Shown here: piece after piece, positions 1 through 7,975 of the stretch
How the letters are laid out: each line of letters begins with the position of its first letter
Position numbering within the stretch: the first letter of the stretch is position 1
Assembly (NCBI GenBank): GCA_002500605.1
Contig: DLRR01000012.1
Coordinates: 1-64,000 of the forward strand
Source of the DNA: Nitrospinaceae bacterium UBA7883
Lineage (GTDB): Bacteria > Nitrospinota_A > UBA7883
Direction of reading: 5' to 3'
Length of the DNA stretch: 64,000 nt
Made by a program: the position numbers and the translations under genes
The notes under the pieces: generated by a model
What the model was told of the DNA's origin: nothing
What the model saw: the letters and a program-made list of their open reading frames with translations, nothing else
The model's database searches: none

Positions 1-198
1 ATGAACAGCAATGGCCTGGGCTTCAGGATTGTTATCATCGACAGTTATGATAGTCCCACCTAAGAATATTTTGTCTGCTTGGTTTTGCTCAACAGGTACA
101 CCTTTTCCTCCAAATACAAAGAGAAAAAATGCTATAAAAAATAGAACTATCCCCAGGGATAGGAATTTGCTTTTAGCAGATGCGGGGCTTTGGGCCAT
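1..198 (-). CDS. Amidohydrolase family protein, N-terminal fragment (runs off window)
   Basis: Only the first 66 codons are present; the gene continues past position 1. The start is ATG at 198-196, with an in-frame GTG at 210 as alternative and no good Shine-Dalgarno for either. Residues about 14-30 form one hydrophobic segment (signal anchor or uncleaved signal). After it comes an ADKIFLGGTIITVDD stretch followed by NPEAQAIAV. That is the beta-sandwich opening typical of YtcJ/amidohydrolase-3 metal-dependent hydrolases. The catalytic metal-binding residues lie outside the window, so the substrate cannot be guessed. It is probably anchored to the inner membrane or exported. It lies downstream of fbp on the same strand. 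Confidence 0.6.
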   Translation of the reverse strand, partial: MAQSPASAKSKFLSLGIVLFFIAFFLFVFGGKGVPVEQNQADKIFLGGTIITVDDNNPEAQAIAVH

Positions 199-368
199 CA
201 GCAGATCCACAACTCTGCCGTTGTCTGTTTCACATCACTCCTCTCTTCTGTTTTCAATCACCAACACACAATTTGCTCCAATTAGCGGCTATTTTCAAGC
301 GCCATTACCGTCCGGCGGCATGTCGCCCCACTATAACCGAAGGATTACGCGAAATACCACCAGGTCAA

Positions 369-1391
369 TTATCCAGAAGTTAAGATTCTCCGACACACTT
401 TCACGTCTTCTTTGCTCCCGATAAACAATGGCACACGTTGATGAAGTTCAGTAGGCTTTATTTCTAAAATTTCTTCACTATCCGAAATTGCATCACCTCC
501 AGCTTGCTTGCAGATCATTGCTAACGGGGCTGCCTCGTAAAGCAATCTTAGTTTACCGTTCGGATAATTCTGATCATTAGGATAAATGAATACTCCGCCA
601 TAAAGCAGATTTCGATGAAAATCAGATACCAGCGAACCTATATAGCGAGCTGAGTAAGGCCTTCCTGTATCCTCGTCGATTGCTTTAAAGTAATCTACAA
701 CTTCACGAGTTTTCTCGTTCCATTTGTTAGCATTCCCTTCATTGCAACTAAAGATCTTTCCGCGTGACGGTGTTTTTATAAAAGGATGACTTAAAATAAA
801 TTCACCAACAGATGGGTCGAAAGTAAAACCGTGAACTCCATTTCCTACCGTGTAAACGAGCATGGTTGAAGAACCATAGATTATATAACCAGCGCAAACC
901 TGGCGCTTACCTTGCTGAAGAAAATCATTAAGGCTACCCTTTTTGCCATCTGTTATCTTGCGATGTATTGAAAAGATAGTTCCTACGGAAACATTCGCAT
1001 CAATATTTGAGGAGCCATCCAAAGGATCAAATGCAAGTGTGTATTTACCACCCTGTGGATGTTTGGCATCAATCTCAATTATATCCTCCACCTCTTCTGA
1101 TGCCATAGCACAGAGAAAGCCAGTGTGATCCATTTTCTGAATAATTGTTGTATTGGCAAAGTCATCAAGTTTTTGAACCTCTTCGCCTTGGGTATTCGTT
1201 AGGCCTGTTTTACCAAGTACATCAATCAACCCGGCTTTTGAAACAGCCCTATGAATAACCTTTCCAGCTACTATAAGTTCGCTTAGCAAACTGGAAAAAT
1301 TACCTGAAACACCCTTTATTTTTCGTTGGGTTTCCATGATGTGCTTAGTTACCGTTATCCCCAATCTTTCTGGCATTAGCCAATCCCCCAC
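369..1391 (-). CDS. fbp: Fructose-1,6-bisphosphatase class I
   Basis: Hydrolyses fructose 1,6-bisphosphate to fructose 6-phosphate in gluconeogenesis or the Calvin cycle, in the cytoplasm. The 340 residues fit the class I length. The metal-binding signature DPLDGSSNID is at residues 122-131 and the upstream acidic ASEE metal site at 97-100. C-terminal sugar-phosphate residues (YIYPNDQNYPNGKLRLLYEA) are intact. The start at 1391 gives MGDWLMPERLG; the internal Met 6 is an alternative. It is transcribed away from mtnP across about 200 bp that must hold both promoters. No other Calvin-cycle gene adjoins it, so a gluconeogenic role is the default. Confidence 0.97.
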   Translation of the reverse strand: MGDWLMPERLGITVTKHIMETQRKIKGVSGNFSSLLSELIVAGKVIHRAVSKAGLIDVLGKTGLTNTQGEEVQKLDDFANTTIIQKMDHTGFLCAMASEEVEDIIEIDAKHPQGGKYTLAFDPLDGSSNIDANVSVGTIFSIHRKITDGKKGSLNDFLQQGKRQVCAGYIIYGSSTMLVYTVGNGVHGFTFDPSVGEFILSHPFIKTPSRGKIFSCNEGNANKWNEKTREVVDYFKAIDEDTGRPYSARYIGSLVSDFHRNLLYGGVFIYPNDQNYPNGKLRLLYEAAPLAMICKQAGGDAISDSEEILEIKPTELHQRVPLFIGSKEDVKVCRRILTSG

Positions 1392-1537
1392 AAAAAGCTA
1401 GTGATTACTTTAAGGACGGATTCTAGCATAAAACCAACTAAATTTTGTTTGTGATTCATGACATTATTGCCAAACCAACTTACATGTGCGATAAGTACGA
1501 TTCAATTTGCAATTTTAGCTACACAATGAAGCTATTA

Positions 1538-1609
1538 GTGGGAGCCGCTAAATAAAAATAGGTATTAATTCAGTGATAAGTGGGGGCTGTTAAATGAGAA
1601 TAGGCATTA
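1538..1609 (+). repeat. Imperfect 30-bp direct repeat spanning the mtnP start
   Basis: Two 30-bp units, 1538-1567 and 1580-1609, lie 42 bp apart and match at 24 of 30 positions. All six differences are transitions. The downstream unit contains the G-rich leader, the ATG and the first five codons of mtnP. The upstream unit is the same block but with ATA where the ATG would be. It looks like an old tandem duplication of the translation start region. A regulatory role is possible but not shown. Confidence 0.6.
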
Positions 1610-2448
1610 TTGGGGGTAGTGGACTTTATGAAATGGAAGGGATGGAAAACATCCGTGCTGAAAAGGTTATCACACCCTTTGGAGAACCTTCTGATGAGTT
1701 TATTTTAGGCTCACTAAATGGTATAGAAATGGCTTTCCTGCCAAGGCATGGAAAAGGTCATAAAATACTTCCATCAGAACTACCATTTCGTGCAAACATC
1801 TGGGCAATGAAAAAACTAGGTGTAGACAGAATTATTTCCTTGTCGGCTGTTGGTTCGCTAAAAGAGGAGATAGAACCAGGACATGCTGTGGTCATAGACC
1901 AGTTCATAGATCGCACCAGGGGCATCAGAGATGCCACTTTTTTTGGTAGCGGGATTGTTGGCCATGTTACATTTGCCGATCCCGTTTGTAATTATTTAGC
2001 TGGCAAAGTTTACGAGGCTACAAAAGAAATCGGATGGACATCCCACAAAGGCGGAACATATGTATGCATGGAAGGCCCACAGTTTTCCAGTAGGGCCGAG
2101 TCACATCTTTATAGATCATGGAAAGCTGACGTGATTGGTATGACAAATTTACAAGAGGCCAAACTAGCTAGAGAAGCAGAAATTTGTTACGCAACCATTG
2201 CATTAGCCACTGATTATGACTGTTGGCACGAAGAAGACGTAACCGTAGATCAAGTATTAACAGTTATGGCATCCAACATAGAAAAGTCTAAGGATGCAGT
2301 GAAAGCCGTAGTGACGAAAATAAAAGAAGAACGCGACTGTCCATGCTCTACTGCCCTTGAATTTGGCATTGTGACAAACCCACAACTAATTCCACAGCAA
2401 ACTAAAAACGATTTGGACATAATTATTGGCAAATATATAAAGTCGTAA
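1594..2448 (+). CDS. mtnP: S-methyl-5'-thioadenosine phosphorylase
   Basis: Cleaves methylthioadenosine with phosphate to adenine and methylthioribose 1-phosphate, clearing the by-product of polyamine and autoinducer synthesis. At 284 residues it has the usual length. The PNP/MTAP phosphate-binding pattern IGIIGGSGLY opens the protein. The motifs PRHGKGH, LSAVGSLKEE and EGPQFSSRAES follow, then the MTAP-type specificity segment MTNLQEAKLAREAEICYA with DYDCWH. The G-rich GTGGGGG tract 8-14 bases before the ATG acts as ribosome site. hemL follows after 17 bp. The adenine released could be reused by apt, at 28.5 kb. Confidence 0.95.
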   Translation: MRIGIIGGSGLYEMEGMENIRAEKVITPFGEPSDEFILGSLNGIEMAFLPRHGKGHKILPSELPFRANIWAMKKLGVDRIISLSAVGSLKEEIEPGHAVVIDQFIDRTRGIRDATFFGSGIVGHVTFADPVCNYLAGKVYEATKEIGWTSHKGGTYVCMEGPQFSSRAESHLYRSWKADVIGMTNLQEAKLAREAEICYATIALATDYDCWHEEDVTVDQVLTVMASNIEKSKDAVKAVVTKIKEERDCPCSTALEFGIVTNPQLIPQQTKNDLDIIIGKYIKS

Positions 2449-2465
2449 GAATTCTTATAATTACC

Positions 2466-3746
2466 ATGAAAGATTCAGAAGCGTTATTTGCGAAAGCAAG
2501 AAATATTATTCCTGGTGGTGTAAATAGCCCGGTCCGAGCTTTTCAATCGGTTGAATGCAGTCCGTTGTTCATCGATAAAGCAAAGGGTGCAAAAATCTAT
2601 GACCTAACCGGTCGGGGATATATTGATTACGTTGGTTCTTGGGGTCCCATGATTATTGGTCATGCACACCCGGTTATAATCGATGCTTTGTCAAAAGCAC
2701 TTAGTAAAGGTACAAGCTATGGTGCACCCACAAACCTTGAGATTGAAATGGCAGAGCTAATAATTGAAGCAGTTCCTTCCATTGAAATGGTACGTATGGT
2801 TAACTCTGGCACCGAAGCAACCATGAGCGCAATACGAGTAGCAAGAGGCTATACTGGGAGGGATATGATCATCAAACTTGATGGCTGCTATCATGGCCAC
2901 GGTGATTCATTGCTGGTAAAAGCAGGATCTGGTGTGGAAACACTAGGTCTGCCAAACTCCCCAGGGGTGCCGAGCACCTTAGCTGAACTAACCATTTCTT
3001 TGCCCTTCAATAACTTAGAAGCAATTGAAAATGCATTTGTAAATTATTCCGGAAACATAGCTTGTATTATTCTAGAACCAATTGTTGGAAACATGGGTGT
3101 TTTATTACCGGAACCAGGTTACTTAGAAGGCTTAAGAACACTTTGCGACAAATATAACGTACTACTAGTTTTCGATGAAGTAATGACAGGTTTTCGAGTT
3201 TCATATGGGGGGGCACAAGAAAAATATGGTGTTATTCCTGACCTAACTACCCTCGGCAAAATAATAGGTGGTGGACTACCAGTTGGCGCCTATGGCGGTA
3301 AAAGGGAAATCATGGAAATGGTTGCCCCGGAGGGGCCAATTTATCAGGCAGGTACACTATCCGGAAATCCGCTAGCCATGGTTGCAGGAATTGAAACACT
3401 AAAGATTCTCAAAGAGCCCGGGACATATGAAAATCTCGAATCTATATCGGCGATACTAAACGACGGCCTTGAAACACTCGCAGCAAATGCTGGTATTAAC
3501 AGTACTTTGAATCGAGCGGGAGCGATGTTTGCCATGTTTTTTTCCACGCAAAAACGAATTACTGATTACATTGATGCAAAAACTAGCGATACGCAAAAGT
3601 TTGGACAGTACTTTAGATCAATGTTGGAAAATGGTATCTACCTTGCGCCATCACAATTCGAGGCCGGCTTTATTTCAACGGCACACACAAAAGAAGATAT
3701 TGAGCTTACACTTGTGGCAGCAGAAAAATCTTTGGCCTCAATTTAA
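2466..3746 (+). CDS. hemL: Glutamate-1-semialdehyde 2,1-aminomutase
   Basis: PLP enzyme that converts glutamate-1-semialdehyde to 5-aminolevulinate, the C5 route to heme and cobalamin. All 426 residues align with the family. The N-terminal IIPGGVNSPVRAF block, the NSGTEATMSAIR phosphate-binding turn and FDEVMTGFR are present. The Schiff-base lysine is at about residue 265 in TTLGKIIGGGLPVGAYGG. It lies 17 bp after mtnP and may be co-transcribed. Use of the C5 pathway rather than ALA synthase is normal for most bacteria outside Alphaproteobacteria. Confidence 0.97.
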   Translation: MKDSEALFAKARNIIPGGVNSPVRAFQSVECSPLFIDKAKGAKIYDLTGRGYIDYVGSWGPMIIGHAHPVIIDALSKALSKGTSYGAPTNLEIEMAELIIEAVPSIEMVRMVNSGTEATMSAIRVARGYTGRDMIIKLDGCYHGHGDSLLVKAGSGVETLGLPNSPGVPSTLAELTISLPFNNLEAIENAFVNYSGNIACIILEPIVGNMGVLLPEPGYLEGLRTLCDKYNVLLVFDEVMTGFRVSYGGAQEKYGVIPDLTTLGKIIGGGLPVGAYGGKREIMEMVAPEGPIYQAGTLSGNPLAMVAGIETLKILKEPGTYENLESISAILNDGLETLAANAGINSTLNRAGAMFAMFFSTQKRITDYIDAKTSDTQKFGQYFRSMLENGIYLAPSQFEAGFISTAHTKEDIELTLVAAEKSLASI

Positions 3747-3833
3747 TTTTTTACTACAAATGTTATAATAAACTCGTGAAAACTTTAATGATTTTCAGGT
3801 TTAATCAACGAAGGCCTGTTTTAGCTTTATTAG

Positions 3834-3895
3834 TGAATAGGAGTATGTGCTAAGTAAACACAATACTAATTGACATTAAAAAGCGAGCCTATTCA
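3834..3895 (+). other. Two-stem inverted-repeat element in the thiC leader
   Basis: An 8-bp outer pair (TGAATAGG 3834-3841 with CCTATTCA 3888-3895) directly abuts an inner pair. The inner pair is AGTATGTG 3842-3849 with CACAATACT 3859-3867, with one bulged base. The element lies about 80 bases before thiC. It lacks the CTGAGA and other conserved bases of a TPP riboswitch. It may be a leader fold or chance in AT-rich DNA. Confidence 0.3.
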
Positions 3896-3975
3896 TTTGA
3901 AACAAATTGGGCTGATGGACAACTTGGACTTTAATAAAAGAATATTCTGTCCTCTACAAAGGTTTATACATACAT

Positions 3976-5265
3976 ATGACAACACAATTGATTGAAGCAA
4001 GGTCGGGAAAAATTACCCCCGAAATGGAAATATCCGCAAAGCGTGAGCACGTACATCCGAACTTCATTAAACAAGGCATTTTAGATGGCTCTATAGTAAT
4101 CACCAAAAATAATAGCCATTCAATAGACGGGCTTGCTATTGGACAAGGATTAAAAATTAAAGTTAATGCCAACGTTGGATCGTCAAGAGACGATCACGAC
4201 TTACAAAATGAGCTTGATAAAGTGCGCACTGCTGTTTCCGCAGGGGCAGATGCAATTATGGACCTTTCTACTGGAGGCGACCTTAAGCTTATACGCTCAA
4301 CCATAATGTCGGAGTGTTCTGTTCCAATAGGCACCGTTCCAATCTACCAAGTGGCTGCTGAAGGATTGGCAGCCGATAAACACTTGTTGGACATAACTGC
4401 TGAGGATCTTTTTTACGCTATTGAGGATCACGCTAAAGATGGAGTTGACTTTATAACGGTGCATTGTGGTATTACCCGAGAATCTATAAAACGACTCAAT
4501 GATGAAGGAAGACTTCTAGACATTGTTAGCCGGGGTGGCTCAATCCATGCCAAAATGATTGAGTACCATGGTGAGGAGAACCCCCTCTACTCCCGATATG
4601 ACGAAATGCTTGAAATTGCGAGGGAGTATGACATGACTTTAAGTCTTGGTGATGGGCTAAGACCTGGTTGCCTGGCCGACGCATCAGATAGAGCACAAGT
4701 ACAGGAAACTGTTATTCTTGGCGAGCTGGCAGACCGGGCCCGTAATGCTGGTGTTCAAGTAATGATTGAAGGGCCAGGACACATGCCACTGGACCAAATC
4801 GAGTCAAATATGAAACTTCAAAAAAGACTTTGTAATAATGCTCCATTCTACGTTTTAGGACCATTGGTTACAGATGTTGCACCTGGATACGACCACATAA
4901 CTTCAGCTATTGGTGGTGCTATCGCAGCTAGGGCTGGAGCTGATTTCCTTTGTTATGTAACCCCTGCAGAGCACTTGAGACTTCCAACAGTTGATGATGT
5001 GCGGCAAGGCGTTATAGCAACCCGCATCGCAGCCCACGCAGCAGATGTTGCCAAAGGAATACCCGGGGCCAGGGATTGGGATGATAAAATGGCTATTGCC
5101 CGCAAAAGTTTAGATTGGAAAGCCCAATGTGATCTTGCTATCGACCCGGAAACTGCCCGAAAACGTAGAGCTGAAACTAGCCCAGAAGATGATAACGTGT
5201 GTACCATGTGCGCAGCTCTTTGCTCCATCAAAACCGGGTCGGAGTCAATGGCAAAAAAAACTTGA
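3976..5265 (+). CDS. thiC: Phosphomethylpyrimidine synthase (short form)
   Basis: Non-canonical radical SAM enzyme that rearranges aminoimidazole ribotide to hydroxymethylpyrimidine phosphate for thiamine. The 429-residue form is the short type without the long N-terminal region of the E. coli enzyme. The conserved blocks ANVGSSRDD, VDFITVHCGITR and EGPGHMPLDQIE are present. Close to the C-terminus three cysteines fall in CTMCAALC. The spacing is C-x2-C-x3-C, one shorter than the CX2CX4C of long ThiC; I believe this is usual for short forms but could not check it. The stop TGA shares bases with the TTG start of rsmE. No recognisable TPP riboswitch precedes it. Confidence 0.96.
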   Translation: MTTQLIEARSGKITPEMEISAKREHVHPNFIKQGILDGSIVITKNNSHSIDGLAIGQGLKIKVNANVGSSRDDHDLQNELDKVRTAVSAGADAIMDLSTGGDLKLIRSTIMSECSVPIGTVPIYQVAAEGLAADKHLLDITAEDLFYAIEDHAKDGVDFITVHCGITRESIKRLNDEGRLLDIVSRGGSIHAKMIEYHGEENPLYSRYDEMLEIAREYDMTLSLGDGLRPGCLADASDRAQVQETVILGELADRARNAGVQVMIEGPGHMPLDQIESNMKLQKRLCNNAPFYVLGPLVTDVAPGYDHITSAIGGAIAARAGADFLCYVTPAEHLRLPTVDDVRQGVIATRIAAHAADVAKGIPGARDWDDKMAIARKSLDWKAQCDLAIDPETARKRRAETSPEDDNVCTMCAALCSIKTGSESMAKKT

Positions 5266-5984
5266 AAAGATTTCTTTGCAACCTTAGTGACGTAAGTGAA
5301 GGTATAATCACTCTTAGGGACGACGAAATCCATCATTTGAGGAATGTTTTACGACTCAAAGTTGGTGATTCTATCATTGTCACACCAAGAAGTTCACTAA
5401 CCAGCCATTCTTACGAATGCACCATTAAATTGGTATCACGGAATTGTGTAGTTTGTGAAATCATTAGAGAAACTAAAGTAATAACTAACGCTCCTATTAC
5501 AATTATACAAGCCATTCCAAAAGGCCGCAAAATGGATAGTATCGTTCGCATGGCCTGCGAAATGGGTGTCTCCAATATTATTCCAATAATTACGCGCAAG
5601 GTTACTATAAAGACTAATTTAGGTCATAGAATTGAAAGGTGGAGAAAAATTGCGGAATCCGCATCTAAACAATCCCATGTTTCCGTTCCAACAATTCATG
5701 AAGCTGTTGAATTATGCAATTTAGATCTCCTGCATCTGCCTGAACTCAGAATAGCTTTTTATGAAATGGAAACGGTTACATTAAAGTCTGTAGTAGCTGG
5801 TTGCAAGAAACCAGAGCCGATAGCATTGCTAATAGGACCAGAGAGTGGTTTAACTGAAACAGAAGTTGAAACACTTAAAAGACTCAAATTTAAGACTGCT
5901 TCTCTTGGCAACACAATACTAAGAACTGAGACTGCAGGCACAGTAGCCATCGCCGCAATCCTATACCACTTTAGCAAACGGTGA
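5262..5984 (+). CDS. rsmE: 16S rRNA (uracil1498-N3)-methyltransferase
   Basis: SPOUT-class methyltransferase that makes m3U1498 in 16S rRNA. I place the start at TTG 5262, giving a 240-residue protein opening with KRFLCNLSD, as family members do. The longer frame from ATG 5199 would run 66 bases inside thiC. A GGAG sits 17 bases upstream. The TTGA overlap with the thiC stop suggests translational coupling. The N-terminal PUA-like part contains DDEIHHLRNVLRL. The C-terminal knot has GPESGLTETEVETL and SLGNTILRTETA, which bind S-adenosylmethionine. Pairing with thiC is probably accidental rather than functional. Confidence 0.93.
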   Translation: MKRFLCNLSDVSEGIITLRDDEIHHLRNVLRLKVGDSIIVTPRSSLTSHSYECTIKLVSRNCVVCEIIRETKVITNAPITIIQAIPKGRKMDSIVRMACEMGVSNIIPIITRKVTIKTNLGHRIERWRKIAESASKQSHVSVPTIHEAVELCNLDLLHLPELRIAFYEMETVTLKSVVAGCKKPEPIALLIGPESGLTETEVETLKRLKFKTASLGNTILRTETAGTVAIAAILYHFSKR

Positions 5985-6100
5985 GTAACATAATTAATAT
6001 TACTATATTTTTTCGAGTAGCTACCTACCTAAATAATCCATGCTTGCCAGTCATCAAGCTTGGCGGTTTGATACAACAGGAATAACGAATTACGGTTACA

Positions 6101-6135
6101 TGCTCAGCAAATTAACAAGTTTATTCTGCTGAGCA
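6101..6135. repeat. Perfect 9-bp inverted repeat upstream of the DUF2065 gene
   Basis: TGCTCAGCA (6101-6109) and TGCTGAGCA (6127-6135) pair perfectly around a 17-base loop. No T-run follows on either strand, so it is not a typical intrinsic terminator. It ends 49 bases before the DUF2065 start. It could be an RNA hairpin or a dyad operator. Confidence 0.45.
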
Positions 6136-6184
6136 AGTGCACACTGCCATATAGGAACAAGTATTTTTTGGAGGGAGGGGCAAA

Positions 6185-6370
6185 ATGAAAACTTTGTTAA
6201 TATTTTTCGGCGTTCTGATGATTGTTGAGGGCATCCCATGCTTTGCCATGCCTGAGCAGGTAAAGTCTGCAATGGAAACACTTTCAACCATGGAAAGCAA
6301 AACCCTTCGACAGGTTGGGTTCGGTATGATGGTAGGTGGTTTAATTATTGTTGGAATTATAAAACTGTAG
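6185..6370 (+). CDS. DUF2065 family small membrane protein
   Basis: A 61-residue protein with two hydrophobic helices (about 2-20 and 44-60). They are joined by a polar segment containing PEQVKSAMETLSTM. The length, the GIPCFAMPE turn after helix 1 and the LRQVGFGMMVGGLIIV second helix match DUF2065 (YjeT-like) proteins. Those are small inner-membrane proteins without an assigned role. A very strong ribosome site (GGAGGGAGGGG) lies 5-15 bases upstream. It sits between rsmE and tatB with about 180-200 bp on each side, so it may be its own transcript. Confidence 0.75.
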   Translation: MKTLLIFFGVLMIVEGIPCFAMPEQVKSAMETLSTMESKTLRQVGFGMMVGGLIIVGIIKL

Positions 6371-6548
6371 TTGTATATACCACAAAAACACCTTAGCATA
6401 AACAAAGATGGCACAACCTTAGAGGTTACAATTGATAATCAATATATGAAAAGTGAGCACCGCCATAAAGCGTGTTGTGGCTAAAGACCCTTGAATCCAC
6501 TAGTATATTTTGAGAGAATAGAAGCGTTGTAAATTGACGGGAGATTAA

Positions 6549-6881
6549 ATGTTCGGAATCGGAATGCCTGAAATGCTAGTAATTTTAGGTGTAGCTCTCA
6601 TTGTTATTGGACCTTCAAAACTCCCAGAAATTGCTAAATCCTTAGGCAAAGGGTACGCCGAATTTAGTCGATCCTTCCGCAGTGTTAGAAGTAATTTTGA
6701 CAATATGACATCTGAATTTGAAGAGGAGCGAAGGATGCTCCAAGACCCGATTGAGAGCATGGGTAGTATCATAGAGGACTCATTACCTGATGAGTCATCA
6801 TTACCTGATGAGTCATCAAACAAAAGCAAACCAGAACCAACTCCAGAACCGGATACTCCTTCGGATCATGCCCAGTCTTGA
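6549..6881 (+). CDS. tatB: Sec-independent translocase subunit TatB/TatA
   Basis: Twin-arginine translocase membrane subunit. Residues about 6-22 form the short transmembrane helix (GMPEMLVILGVALIVIGPSK). The G-P hinge and an amphipathic helix (LPEIAKSLGKGYAEFSRSFR) follow, then an acidic, proline-rich tail. The FGIG start with Glu 8 favours TatB, but short TatA/TatB proteins are hard to separate. The tail carries a duplicated SSLPDE block caused by an 18-bp tandem repeat. Ribosome site GGGAG lies 6-10 bases before the ATG. No tatC adjoins it. A substrate is suggested by the periplasmic redox proteins in this genome, but no link is visible. Confidence 0.85.
   Translation: MFGIGMPEMLVILGVALIVIGPSKLPEIAKSLGKGYAEFSRSFRSVRSNFDNMTSEFEEERRMLQDPIESMGSIIEDSLPDESSLPDESSNKSKPEPTPEPDTPSDHAQS
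6783..6818 (+). repeat. 18-bp perfect tandem duplication inside tatB
   Basis: Two identical head-to-tail copies of TTACCTGATGAGTCATCA (6783-6800 and 6801-6818). They add six codons (LPDESS) in frame to the tail. Each copy contains the dyad TGATGA-G-TCATCA, which may favour replication slippage. The tail is disordered, so length change is likely tolerated. Confidence 0.8.
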
Positions 6882-6957
6882 GAACTTTTAACTCACAGCA
6901 TTCCCCAATCGCCCATGGGTTTTTATTTGGGCATGGTGGGTAAGAGTAATAGATTTT

Positions 6958-7695
6958 TTACTTTTGCTTCCTTTGCAAAGATAGCCGTAAACATTCTTTC
7001 AAACCGTCTTGAAGGACATTGGATTTAACACTAGTTGTTTCCAGATTGAGGTTCAAATATTTACAGATTTTTCCAGCTTGCTCTTGACATAAATCCGAAT
7101 CACTGACCTCAGTATCAATAAAAAGGCCTCTTCGATAACTTTCAAAGGCCATATCTATTAATTCTTTAGGGCTTACTCCATGGCTATCTTCAAATTTATC
7201 TAGCCCCATGTCCGATATCATTGATTCTGGGGTAATATCTGTCCAGCCCGGTGTCATGAACCATGTTCCTTGCTCTTTCTTCATCTCGGCATCATAACGT
7301 TCTTGACCGAGTAAAAGTGTTATACAACTAGGACTTTTTGGATGAACGATTGTGATATCGAACTTATCTTCTATCCCTTTGAGTGACTTGCAATCAGCAT
7401 ATCCTAAAAAAATACCATCAACGCTATCTTTTATTTTATCGATGGCACTTACAACTGCTTTTTTTAGCTCGTGCGGTCTAAAGGTTAAGCTACTTGGAAG
7501 AAATATAACTTCTTTCGCCTCTGGGCAACTTTTTAATGCAGTTTCCATCTCCCTGCGAAAAACTTCACAAGCGATAACGCCGATTTTTGTCAAATTTTGT
7601 GTCTCTGCTTTTTTTCTTTTTCTCAACGTTTCCTCTAACCCCTCTTGTGTTTTGAAATCAAGATGCGCACGGTCACAGGGTCGTTTAGAAACCAA
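6958..7695 (-). CDS. DUF1638 domain-containing protein
   Basis: A 245-residue soluble protein of unknown function. Family landmarks are clear: IGVIACEVF near residue 38, DGIFLGYADCKSLKGIED near 92-109, CITLLLGQERYDAEM, and GTWFMTPGWTDI near 143-154. DUF1638 proteins are known from methanogens and bacteria with corrinoid or methylamine metabolism. They carry conserved cysteines suggestive of metal or cofactor handling, but no activity is established. The start is TTG at 7695, 13 bases after AGGAG; there is no in-frame ATG near it. The first 35 residues are a charged extension. It converges on tatB and diverges from argS. Confidence 0.75.
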   Translation of the reverse strand: MVSKRPCDRAHLDFKTQEGLEETLRKRKKAETQNLTKIGVIACEVFRREMETALKSCPEAKEVIFLPSSLTFRPHELKKAVVSAIDKIKDSVDGIFLGYADCKSLKGIEDKFDITIVHPKSPSCITLLLGQERYDAEMKKEQGTWFMTPGWTDITPESMISDMGLDKFEDSHGVSPKELIDMAFESYRRGLFIDTEVSDSDLCQEQAGKICKYLNLNLETTSVKSNVLQDGLKECLRLSLQRKQK

Positions 7696-7975
7696 ATCAC
7701 TGATTTTTCTCCTTTCTCAGAAAAACGTTATCACAAACAATACTGATTTGCATTTTGTAAAAAGCTGTTTGTGCTATATAGGATAAGTATATCTTCTCTC
7801 TTGTATTGAGTTAAAGCCTAGGCATGATAAACTTACAGCGTTTGGTCAGATGTGTATTATCGTTTAATTTGCAGGTAACATGCTACCGTTTGAGTTAATT
7901 TAGCTTGTAATACTCAATTGATTAATTTTAACTTTTATTTACTCTGTACTACATTTCCTTTGATTGAGAGTATTT

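Noticed and set aside
11..424. Plus-strand frame at the window start
   Set aside because: It is the antisense shadow of the amidohydrolase fragment and the fbp 3' end; the minus strand gives recognisable protein.
3747..3975. TPP riboswitch upstream of thiC
   Set aside because: The CTGAGA and other conserved core bases are absent on the plus strand.
6909..6935. Bidirectional terminator between tatB and DUF1638
   Set aside because: A 5-bp GCCCA/TGGGC pairing with a 12-base loop is too weak, and the T-run falls in the loop.
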